DNA of 7,981 nucleotides from Chloroflexota bacterium (lineage in GTDB: Bacteria > Chloroflexota > Limnocylindria > Limnocylindrales > CSP1-4), in contig VBHW01000153.1 in the NCBI GenBank assembly GCA_005881055.1, forward strand, positions 1 to 7,981, read 5' to 3'. The notes beneath the pieces are model-generated. The model saw only the letters and a program-made list of their open reading frames with translations. It was not told the origin of the DNA and searched no databases. The translations under genes and the position numbers were made by a program. Position 1 is the first letter of the stretch. The number at the start of each line of letters is the position of its first letter. Positions 1 to 5,571 of this stretch are shown here, one piece after another.

Positions 1-1
1 G

Positions 2-64
2 CACATCGACCTCTATGCGACCCGCACCGACGGCACGGTGCGCACGAGCGCCTGGCAGCCCTGA
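2..64 (+). CDS. C-terminal end of an unidentified rightward gene (5' part outside window)
   Basis: An open frame enters from the left edge and ends at TGA 62-64. It gives 20 residues beginning His-Ile-Asp-Leu-Tyr and ending Ser-Ala-Trp-Gln-Pro. The third codon positions are almost all G or C, as in the other genes, and this frame reads like a beta-strand followed by a turn (Thr-Asp-Gly-Thr). The other two frames are less convincing. The fragment is too short to assign a function. Its last residues resemble the C-terminus encoded on the opposite strand ending at 108, which has Arg-Ser-Asp-Gly-Ser and a terminal Trp-Gln-Pro-Tyr. It may therefore carry the same kind of C-terminal beta domain, but this is inference from about ten matching positions. 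Confidence 0.5.
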   Translation, partial: HIDLYATRTDGTVRTSAWQP

Positions 65-123
65 CCTGATGATGCTGGGCAGCCTGGTCGGCTGAGGGTC
101 GACCGCCTCAGTAGGGCTGCCAG
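52..123. repeat. 11-base inverted repeat joining the 3' ends of two convergent genes; possible bidirectional terminator
   Basis: CTGGCAGCCCT at 52-62 is the exact reverse complement of AGGGCTGCCAG at 113-123, with 50 bases between. The left arm covers the Trp-Gln-Pro codons of the rightward gene and the right arm the same codons of the leftward gene. A smaller stem, CAGCC (80-84) with GGCTG (90-94), lies in the spacer. No T-run follows either arm, so ordinary intrinsic termination is not shown. The repeat could reflect related C-termini, a folding 3' end that limits read-through between converging transcripts, or both. Confidence 0.4.
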
Positions 124-392
124 AAGCTCCGCGCTGGCGCTCGCCAGGTCGATCCGTCGCTGCGGAACGTGACGATGAGGCGATACCTGCCGGCGCGCCG
201 CTGCCACGCGGCGCCGAGCCCGAGCGACATCCGCACGCGGACAGAGGCTCGGGGGTACACCGCGACCACGCGTTGGCCGTGCGCGACCGTCCGACCGCTC
301 GGGCCAACGACCCGCCACGCGAGGAGTCCCAGCTCGGCACGGTTGCCGCGGTCTGCGACGCGGATGCGGTCGTCCGACCGCGACTCCGACAC
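108..392 (-). CDS. Beta-rich C-terminal domain, probably the frameshifted tail of the GH18 enzyme
   Basis: This frame can begin at GTG 392 and encodes 94 residues, ending in Phe-Trp-Gln-Pro-Tyr before TGA 108-110. The product has alternating hydrophobic strands (LGLLAWRVV, VVAVYP, VRVRMSLGL, RYRLIVTF) typical of a small Ig-like or beta-sandwich accessory domain. Its third codon positions are as G/C-rich as in neighbouring genes, so it looks translated. It has no signal peptide, and a stop codon (TGA 393-395) lies directly before the GTG in the same frame. The upstream GH18 frame is shifted by one base and has no stop here. The simplest reading is that the domain is fused to the GH18 enzyme in the intact gene. 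Independent translation from GTG 392 is the alternative. I do not recognise the domain family; a carbohydrate- or wall-binding role would be a guess. Confidence 0.5.
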   Translation of the reverse strand: MSESRSDDRIRVADRGNRAELGLLAWRVVGPSGRTVAHGQRVVAVYPRASVRVRMSLGLGAAWQRRAGRYRLIVTFRSDGSTWRAPARSFWQPY

Positions 393-1599
393 TCACAGCG
401 CGCACGGGGTGGAGGTAGACGGCGCTCAGGGCGCGGCGCATCCCGGAGACGCCCCGATCGGAGCCCAACGCCCAGATCCCGACCCCGGCGAGCCCGCGCG
501 CGATCGCGACGTTGAACTTCGCCTGCGCCAGCCCGGCGGTCTCGAAGTGGACCTCGCGGAGCGTCCTGTGCGCCCGATCCCAGTAGCGGAACCAGGCCCC
601 GCCGCCGGCCTCCCGGTGGACGCGGACGGATGGATGGTCGGCGAGCCAGTGGAGGACCCCGCCGTACGTCACGCCGTGGACCCCGCCCCAGCGGGCGGCG
701 GGTGATCGCACGCGGACGGTCCGTCCGCGGCGTTCGACGGGCCAGGAATACCCGTAGAACGGCACCCCCAGGATGACCTTGGCGGCCGGGACCTCCTCGA
801 GGTAGCGCTGGATCGTGTCCGTTACCGTCAGCGAGGCGCGCCACAGCGGCGCAACCGGACCGGGGGTGCGGGATGCGCTCCGGTGGTAGTCGTACGCCAT
901 CACGAAGATCCGGTCGACCCTCGGGCCGAGGCGCCGGATGAGGTCCCGCGACGCCAGCGCGGGCGTCGCCACGACGAGCTGCGATCGTGGGAAGCGCGCA
1001 TGCATGGCCTTCCCGAAGCGGCCCACGAACGCCACGAACGGACGGGTGAGCGAACGGGGCACGGGCTCGAAGTCGATGTTCGCCCCGTCGGCCGCACGGC
1101 GGGCGATGAGCGCGAGCGCCTCGCGGATGAACCGCGCCTGGGCGGCCCGACTGCCGAGGAAGCCGCGGAGGGTCGCGAGGCGGCCACGGTCGAAGAGCTG
1201 GAACGTGGGGACGACCCGGACGCCCCGAGCGTGCGCCGCGTTCGTCACGGCTCGCGCATCCCGGCCGACGTACGCCCGATACCCGGAGCTCGCACGGTTC
1301 AGCGACCCGCTGGCCCGCACGGGGACGGCGAAGAAGGCGATCGTCGTGACAAGGCGGTAGTCGATCCGGGCGGCCGTGCCACGGTCGAGCTCCCAGTACG
1401 GAAGGTAGCCGTAGATCTCGCGCGACGCCGCCGGCGGCCGGTGCGCCCGGCCGTGGATACCGCGATCAGGACGCGCCGCGGCTTCCGCGGAGCGATTCGG
1501 GAGGGAGGCGTCGGCGAGGACCCCGCCGAGCGCGACGATTGCGGCGAGCGCTGCGACGCGGGTTCGCAGGGCACGGCTGCCGCCGGAGGGTGTTGCCAT
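108..1599 (-). CDS. Secreted GH18-family glycoside hydrolase, apparent frameshift near its 3' end
   Basis: Glycosidase of the chitinase/N-acetylglucosaminidase clan, probably acting outside the cell on N-acetylglucosamine polymers such as chitin or peptidoglycan. The ATG at 1599 is chosen because it gives a signal peptide (Arg-rich start, hydrophobic residues about 15-29) and has GAGG eight bases upstream; the same frame is open further up to 1761. The GH18 barrel spans about residues 60-395. It shows YGYLPYW (63-69), the catalytic motif DGANIDFE (171-178, Glu178 as acid/base), MAYDYH (234-239), GVPFYGYSW (278-286) and GIWALG (374-379). The motif has Asn174 where classical chitinases have Asp, as I recall for spore-type YaaH/SleL relatives. 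After about residue 397 the frame turns into Arg/Pro-rich nonsense and stays open to 13, running into the convergent gene. A sensible beta domain continues in another frame to 108. I infer a one-base indel, real or an assembly error. GH18 identity is firm; the substrate is unknown. Confidence 0.85.
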
Positions 1600-1607
1600 G
1601 GCGCATG

Positions 1608-1612
1608 CCTCG
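1608..1612 (-). promoter_or_regulatory. Ribosome binding site deciding the GH18 start
   Basis: On the minus strand CGAGG ends eight bases before ATG 1599. This spacing suits translation from that ATG, which is also the one that puts the signal peptide at the N-terminus. The upstream in-frame alternatives (to 1761) would precede the signal peptide with more than 50 Arg/Pro/Gly-rich residues. Confidence 0.5.
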
Positions 1613-1659
1613 ATCGGCCGGCTGCCGCGACGTGGTTCGCCTGCAGGCATAGCCGACGT

Positions 1660-1676
1660 GGCCGGACTGGCCGGCC
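1660..1676. repeat. Short inverted repeat in the divergent intergenic region
   Basis: GGCCGG (1660-1665) and CCGGCC (1671-1676) are separated by five bases, in the 155-base gap between the divergent GH18 and phosphoesterase genes. It could be an operator serving both, but six-base G/C arms are common at this base composition, so the support is weak. Confidence 0.15.
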
Positions 1677-1735
1677 TGGGCACGCGACAAGGGTACGCTC
1701 GGGACGCAACCCCCGGTCCCACGGGGCCGTCGCCG

Positions 1736-1741
1736 TACGAT
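1736..1741 (+). promoter_or_regulatory. Candidate -10 box (TACGAT) for the phosphoesterase gene
   Basis: TACGAT fits TANNNT and equals the box found before the gene at 5572. It lies 13 bases before ATG 1755, so transcription would start only a few bases ahead of that codon. It overlaps the alternative ATG at 1740, which argues for 1755 as the start. No recognisable -35 hexamer is present. Confidence 0.3.
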
Positions 1742-1754
1742 GGGCGGCGGACCA

Positions 1755-2744
1755 ATGACACGACATGTCGTCGCGGGCGCGGCCGCCGGGTTGCTCATCG
1801 TGCTGGCGACCGCGGGTTGTGGCGCTCCGGCCGTGACTACGCCTGCGTCGATCGGGGCCCCGAGCGCCTCAGCGGCTCCGAGCGTCGAACAGACCCCGGC
1901 CGCAACCGTGCGCTCGCCTGCACCTTCGGCGGGAGGTTCCCCGAGCGTCATCCCGGCGTTCGATCACATTTACGTCGTCGTCATGGAGAACCGCGAGTTC
2001 GACGCGATCGTGGGGAGCCGGGCTGCTCCGTACATCAACGGGTTGATCGCGCGGTACGGGCTGGCGACCAATTACCACGCCGTCACGCACCCGTCGCAGC
2101 CGAACTACTTCGCGCTCTTCGCGGGGACGACCCTCGGTCTCACGGACAACGAGAACCACGATCTGGCCGCGCGGGATCTGGCCGACCAGATCGACGACCG
2201 CGGCCTCACCTGGCACGTCTACGCGCAGGACTATCCCGGCGGCTGCTCGCCCGAGGCCTCCGTTGAGGGCGGTGTGGACCTCACGGGCGCGGCGGGTTGG
2301 TACGTGCGCAAGCACGAGCCCGCGATCAGCTTCACGGACATCTCGCGCAGGTCGGCGCGCTGCGCGCGGATCACCGGCCTAGCCGGGTTCAGCCCGACCG
2401 AGGCGAGCTTCGAGCTGATCATCCCGAACATGACGAACGACATGCACGACGGCAGCGTCGCCCAGGGCGACTCGTTCCTGCGATCGTTCGTGCCGCGCAT
2501 CCTCGAGGAGCCGGCGTTCGCGCGCAGCCTCCTCCTCATCACCTGGGACGAGGGCACCACGAACGATGGCGGCGGCGGACGCGTCGCGACGCTCGTGATC
2601 GCACCGTCAGTGCCGCGGGGGATGAGGTCGGACAGGAGCCACACCCACTACTCGCTCCTGCGGACCATCGAGGAGGCGTGGGGACTCGGCTGCCTCGAGC
2701 ACTCGTGCTCCGCGAACGACCTTCGCGAGTTCTTCCCCGGGTAG
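1755..2744 (+). CDS. Putative lipoprotein phosphoesterase (acid phosphatase / phospholipase C family)
   Basis: Member of the phosphoesterase family related to AcpA and bacterial phospholipase C (Pfam PF04185, alkaline-phosphatase fold); such enzymes use metal ions to cleave phosphate mono- or diesters. The 329-residue product has an N-terminal hydrophobic stretch ending in a lipobox-like Thr-Ala-Gly-Cys (Cys22). A Ser/Ala/Pro-rich linker (about 23-65) follows, as expected for a protein anchored outside the membrane. Family motifs are in order: VVVMENREFD (74-83), THPSQPNYFALFAG (111-124), RKH (185-187), PNMTNDMHD (224-232), TWDEG (263-267), a GGGGRVATLVIAP stretch (272-284) and THYSLLRTIEEAWGL (297-311). 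Glu, Asp and His residues in these motifs are the likely metal ligands. ATG 1755 is preferred over 1740 because it leaves a normal signal sequence. The family is sure; whether phosphatase or phospholipase, and the substrate, cannot be told. Confidence 0.88.
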   Translation: MTRHVVAGAAAGLLIVLATAGCGAPAVTTPASIGAPSASAAPSVEQTPAATVRSPAPSAGGSPSVIPAFDHIYVVVMENREFDAIVGSRAAPYINGLIARYGLATNYHAVTHPSQPNYFALFAGTTLGLTDNENHDLAARDLADQIDDRGLTWHVYAQDYPGGCSPEASVEGGVDLTGAAGWYVRKHEPAISFTDISRRSARCARITGLAGFSPTEASFELIIPNMTNDMHDGSVAQGDSFLRSFVPRILEEPAFARSLLLITWDEGTTNDGGGGRVATLVIAPSVPRGMRSDRSHTHYSLLRTIEEAWGLGCLEHSCSANDLREFFPG

Positions 2745-2757
2745 CGGCACGGGTCGC

Positions 2758-2763
2758 TATCGT
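2758..2763 (+). promoter_or_regulatory. Candidate leaderless -10 box (TATCGT)
   Basis: TATCGT (TANNNT) is followed by exactly six bases and then ATG 2770. That is the spacing expected when transcription begins at the start codon itself. No Shine-Dalgarno is present in the 25-base gap. The same layout recurs at 5560-5572. Confidence 0.4.
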
Positions 2764-2769
2764 TAGGCC

Positions 2770-3042
2770 ATGAAGGGCGATCGCGTGGAGGCCGTCGTCG
2801 ACACCGGCCAGGGCGTGCAGACCTTCGAGATCGTGGCGACACGGGCAGGCCGCCGGATCGAGGTCGTGACATCCCGCGGCGTCGTCGAGGTGCGTGAGGT
2901 GACGCGCACCGGCGTGCCGGTGCGAACGGGTCGCTTCATGACGACCCGCCTCATCGCGCTCGTCGAGCATCCCGCGGCAGACGAGCGCGGCCGGGTGGAG
3001 GTCACCACCAGGCACCGCATCCAGCCGCGCGACTCGGGCTGA
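2770..3042 (+). CDS. Small beta-rich protein of unknown function
   Basis: The 90-residue product has coding-like third positions and fills the space between the phosphoesterase and decarboxylase genes, with gaps of 25 and 24 bases. It has no signal peptide, membrane segment or cysteine, so it is probably cytoplasmic. It contains several short alternating strands (VEAVVDT, TFEIVATR, RIEVVTSR, VVEVREVTR, TTRLIALVEH) separated by charged or Gly-containing turns. This suggests a small beta-barrel or beta-sandwich and has many Arg and Val residues. I do not recognise a family. The leaderless-type box just upstream suggests it is transcribed from its own start, perhaps continuing into the decarboxylase gene. 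Nothing in the sequence indicates its role. Confidence 0.65.
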   Translation: MKGDRVEAVVDTGQGVQTFEIVATRAGRRIEVVTSRGVVEVREVTRTGVPVRTGRFMTTRLIALVEHPAADERGRVEVTTRHRIQPRDSG

Positions 3043-3066
3043 GACCGGCCGGCACACTCGCCTTCC

Positions 3067-4647
3067 ATGTCGACGACTCCCGATGGCCCGGAGGCCCCTG
3101 GCGACGAGGCCCCTCGCGACGCCTGGGTGAGCGGCGACACGGACATGGATCCGGCGGCGTTCCGGGCGGCCGCGCACGCCGTCGTCGACGTCATGGCCGA
3201 CTACCTCGAACGGCTCGAGAGCTACCCAGTGCTCCCGCCCGTCGAGCCGGGATCGCTGCGGCCGCTCTTCCCCTCGGAGCCGCCCGAGCACGCCGAGCCG
3301 CTCGAGGCGATCCTCGCGGACTATCGCCGGCTGGTCGAGCCGAACGCGACGCAGTGGCAGGCCCCGGGCTTCCTCGCGTACTTCGGGACGACCGCTTCGG
3401 GCCCGGGGGTCCTCGGCGAGATGCTCACCGCCGTCCTCGGGCAGAACCCGATGATCTGGCGCACCTCGCCGATCGGAACGGAGCTCGAGATGGTCGTCGT
3501 GGACTGGCTCCGCCAGGCCCTCGGGCTGCCCACGGGATTCGACGGACTCATCACGGACACGGCCTCGACGTCCTCGCTCATCTCGCTGGCGGCCGCGAGG
3601 CAGGCGGCCGGCGTCGACGCGTCGGCGCGTGGCCTCCCGGGGCGCGACGTGCCGGAGCTCCGCGTGTACGCATCGGCTGAGGCGCATTCCTCGATCGACA
3701 AGGCCCTCATGACGCTGGGGCTGGGTCGGGCGAACCTCATCCGGATCGAGACGAACGACCGCTTCGAGATGCGCGTCGACGCACTCGAGGCCGCGATCGC
3801 CGCGGATCGCGCCGCCGGGCGACGACCCATCGCGATCGTGGCCACGGTCGGGACGACGTCCTCGACCTCTGCGGATCCCGTCGACCGCATCGCGACCGTC
3901 GCCGAGCGGGACGGCCTCTGGCTGCACGTCGACGCCGCATACGCCGGGGCCCTCGCGATCGTTCCGTCCCGCCGCCCCGCGTTCGCCGGCTGGGAACGGG
4001 CCGATTCGATCGTGGTGAACCCGCACAAATGGCTGTTCGCGCCCCTCGATGCCTCGCTCCTGCTGACCCGCCGCATGGCCGCCCTTCGCGAGACGTTCAG
4101 CCTCGTGCCCGAGTACCTGCGGATGCTCGACCGGGAGACGCCGGCACGCGACTTCACGGACTTCACGCCCCAGCTCGGTCGACGGTTCCGGGCCCTCAAG
4201 CTGTGGGTCCTCCTCCGTGCGTTCGGCCTGGAGGGTCTTCGCAGGCGCCTCGAGCGGCACTGCGCGCTCGCCGCGATGTTCGCTCGATGGGTGGAGGAGA
4301 CGCCCGAGTGGGAGCTCCTCGCGCCCGTGCCGTTCTCGACCGTCTGCTTCCGGCACGTTCCGGCCTGGACGGCCGAGACCGGCCCGGATGCCGCGCGTCT
4401 GGTCGACGAGCACAACGAGGCGATCATGGCCGGGGTCAACCGTCAAGGCGAGGCCTTCCTCTCGCACACACGGCTGGGCGGGGCGTTCACGATCCGCCTG
4501 TCGGTCGGCAACCTGCGGACCGAGGAGCGGCACGTCGCCCGGGCGTGGGAGCTGCTCAGGCAGGAGGCAGCCCGCCTCGATCGCGAGCGGGCGACCGTCC
4601 GAGTCGAGAAGCCAGCCGCGAAGAAGGCACCGGCGGTCCTCGACTGA
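3067..4647 (+). CDS. PLP-dependent group II decarboxylase, aromatic-L-amino-acid decarboxylase type
   Basis: Homologue of aromatic-amino-acid decarboxylase (DDC/TDC), which turns tryptophan, tyrosine, phenylalanine or DOPA into the amine plus CO2 using pyridoxal phosphate. The 526 residues align end to end with human DDC as I remember it, beginning at the second Met (27, MDPAAFR). The first 26 residues are an extension, so the true start may be 3145. Catalytic positions are all present: His207 (AHSS, stacks on PLP), Asp289 (WLHVDAAYAG), His320-Lys321 (NPHKW, Lys as Schiff base) and Tyr350 (VPEYL, matching human Tyr332, needed for decarboxylation). The phosphate-binding segment reads DTASTSS (164-170) instead of the animal GSASEAT. 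Gly371 precedes Arg-Arg-Phe, which in plants goes with indolic substrates; extending that rule here is inference. The tail is Lys/Ala-rich (515-526). No Shine-Dalgarno precedes ATG 3067. Confidence 0.88.
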   Translation: MSTTPDGPEAPGDEAPRDAWVSGDTDMDPAAFRAAAHAVVDVMADYLERLESYPVLPPVEPGSLRPLFPSEPPEHAEPLEAILADYRRLVEPNATQWQAPGFLAYFGTTASGPGVLGEMLTAVLGQNPMIWRTSPIGTELEMVVVDWLRQALGLPTGFDGLITDTASTSSLISLAAARQAAGVDASARGLPGRDVPELRVYASAEAHSSIDKALMTLGLGRANLIRIETNDRFEMRVDALEAAIAADRAAGRRPIAIVATVGTTSSTSADPVDRIATVAERDGLWLHVDAAYAGALAIVPSRRPAFAGWERADSIVVNPHKWLFAPLDASLLLTRRMAALRETFSLVPEYLRMLDRETPARDFTDFTPQLGRRFRALKLWVLLRAFGLEGLRRRLERHCALAAMFARWVEETPEWELLAPVPFSTVCFRHVPAWTAETGPDAARLVDEHNEAIMAGVNRQGEAFLSHTRLGGAFTIRLSVGNLRTEERHVARAWELLRQEAARLDRERATVRVEKPAAKKAPAVLD

Positions 4648-4678
4648 GGCGGCTCCCGCAGGCGCGCCTCGGGCGCCG

Positions 4679-4684
4679 ATAATG
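4679..4684 (+). promoter_or_regulatory. Candidate -10 box (GATAAT) for the DUF4332 membrane protein gene
   Basis: GATAAT differs from TATAAT at one base and is conspicuous in the GC-rich 68-base gap after the decarboxylase gene. Transcription starting about seven bases downstream would give a leader of roughly 25 bases containing the GGAGG at 4700-4704. No clear -35 hexamer lies 16-18 bases upstream. Confidence 0.4.
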
Positions 4685-4699
4685 CAGCCACACTGACAC

Positions 4700-4704
4700 G
4701 GAGG
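4700..4704 (+). promoter_or_regulatory. Ribosome binding site GGAGG supporting the GTG start at 4716
   Basis: GGAGG ends 11 bases before GTG 4716. The spacing is slightly long, but it is the best Shine-Dalgarno in the window, and no other start codon fits better in this frame. Confidence 0.5.
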
Positions 4705-4715
4705 ACCTGCGCCGC

Positions 4716-5510
4716 GTGCCACCGATCACCGAGCTGAGCCGGATCGAGCCCGTCTACCTCGAGCGACTCGAGAAGCAGGGCGTGTTCACGACGGGAATCC
4801 TTCTCGAGGTGTCGGAGACACCCACACGCCGCCAGTACCTCGCCGACCACGTCGGGGCGTCGCTGAGCGAGGTCCTCACGTGGCGGGACGAGGCGCTCAT
4901 GCTCAACCTCGCGGCGTTCGGGCCCACGGAGGCGGGGATCCCGGGGCTCGAATCGATCCTCCGGTCGGACCTCGAGACGTTCGAGGAGCGTGTCCGGCGG
5001 GCCGCCCGGGCGCTGAAGATCGATCCGCCGTCCGACCTGACGATGACCGGCTGGTGGGAGCAGGCACGCACGCTCGAGACGCTGCCCGAGACCGAGGAGA
5101 CTGCCGCGGCCGACGCCGCAGGAGCGATCCTCCGCCTGATCCTGGGCGCGATCGCGGGTGTCGGCGGCGGTGCCCTCGCGGCGGTCGTCACGCCCACCGA
5201 TCCGCTCCTCGCGACGATCGTCGTCGCGATCGTCATGACGATTTCGGGCGCCATCGGGCAGCGCATCGCGGGAGGGATGACCGGGCTCGTCGGACTCGTT
5301 GCCGGGGCGCTCGTGGCGCTCGGGATCGGGCTCGCTCGAGGGTTGGTCATCGCCTTGCCCAACACGCCGTTCTGGCAGGACCAGGGGATCGCCGTGAACC
5401 TGCTCGCGGTGGGCCTCCTCGGAGCGGTCGTCGGCTGGATCGTGGCCTGGGCTCTCGGCCGGCCGAGACGCCGCCCGGTCGTCGGTCGCCGTTCCGGGCG
5501 CGCTGCCTGA
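4716..5510 (+). CDS. DUF4332 domain fused to a four-helix membrane domain
   Basis: The 264-residue product begins at GTG. Residues about 3-100 match the DUF4332 pattern (PF14229). It has a helix-hairpin-helix-like segment IEPVYLERLEKQGVFTTGILLE (split here as 10-20 and 21-31), then TPTRRQYLADHVGASLSEV (35-53) and LTWRDEALMLNLAAFG (54-69). DUF4332 regions resemble HhH modules used for DNA or protein contacts; their role is not established. After an acidic linker (about 119-133) come four Gly/Ala-rich membrane segments near 135-159, 163-180, 188-213 and 225-247. The protein ends in an Arg-rich tail (249-262), probably on the cytoplasmic side. The N-terminal domain would then also be cytoplasmic and tethered to the membrane. 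The gene has its own candidate promoter and ribosome site, so it may be independent of its neighbours. Function unknown; domain assignment fairly sure. Confidence 0.8.
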   Translation: MPPITELSRIEPVYLERLEKQGVFTTGILLEVSETPTRRQYLADHVGASLSEVLTWRDEALMLNLAAFGPTEAGIPGLESILRSDLETFEERVRRAARALKIDPPSDLTMTGWWEQARTLETLPETEETAAADAAGAILRLILGAIAGVGGGALAAVVTPTDPLLATIVVAIVMTISGAIGQRIAGGMTGLVGLVAGALVALGIGLARGLVIALPNTPFWQDQGIAVNLLAVGLLGAVVGWIVAWALGRPRRRPVVGRRSGRAA

Positions 5511-5559
5511 CCCGAGACCTTCGACCGACGCCTCAACGGGCGCCCGCGACTCGACCGGC

Positions 5560-5565
5560 TACGAT
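5560..5565 (+). promoter_or_regulatory. Candidate leaderless -10 box (TACGAT) of the Lit-like/S2P/moeA operon
   Basis: TACGAT is followed by six bases (GCGGGC) and ATG 5572, the same geometry as 2758-2770. No Shine-Dalgarno is seen and no -35 hexamer is recognisable. The preceding gap (5511-5559) contains no gene. It probably drives the overlapping genes that follow. Confidence 0.45.
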
Positions 5566-5571
5566 GCGGGC

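Noticed and set aside
80..94. Five-base stem CAGCC/GGCTG as an intrinsic terminator between the convergent genes
   Set aside because: The stem is too short and lacks a T-run; noted only as part of the larger inverted repeat.
360..400. Programmed ribosomal frameshift in the GH18 gene
   Set aside because: There is no homopolymer or heptamer slippery sequence at the junction; an indel or assembly error is simpler.
1740..1742. ATG 1740 as the start of the phosphoesterase
   Set aside because: It overlaps the candidate -10 box and only adds five residues before a normal lipoprotein signal sequence beginning at 1755.
883..1758. 291-codon plus-strand frame opposite the GH18 gene
   Set aside because: Charged low-complexity product with no motif, while the minus strand encodes an intact GH18 barrel.
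2539..4722. 727-codon open frame on the minus strand opposite the phosphoesterase tail, small protein and decarboxylase genes
   Set aside because: It is antisense to well-supported genes, has an Arg/Gly/Asp-rich composition without domains, and is expected in very GC-rich DNA where stop codons are rare.
5537..5546. Ten-base palindrome CGGGCGCCCG upstream of the Lit-like gene as an operator
   Set aside because: G/C palindromes of this size are expected several times by chance in 8 kb of such DNA, and no second copy is seen at another promoter.
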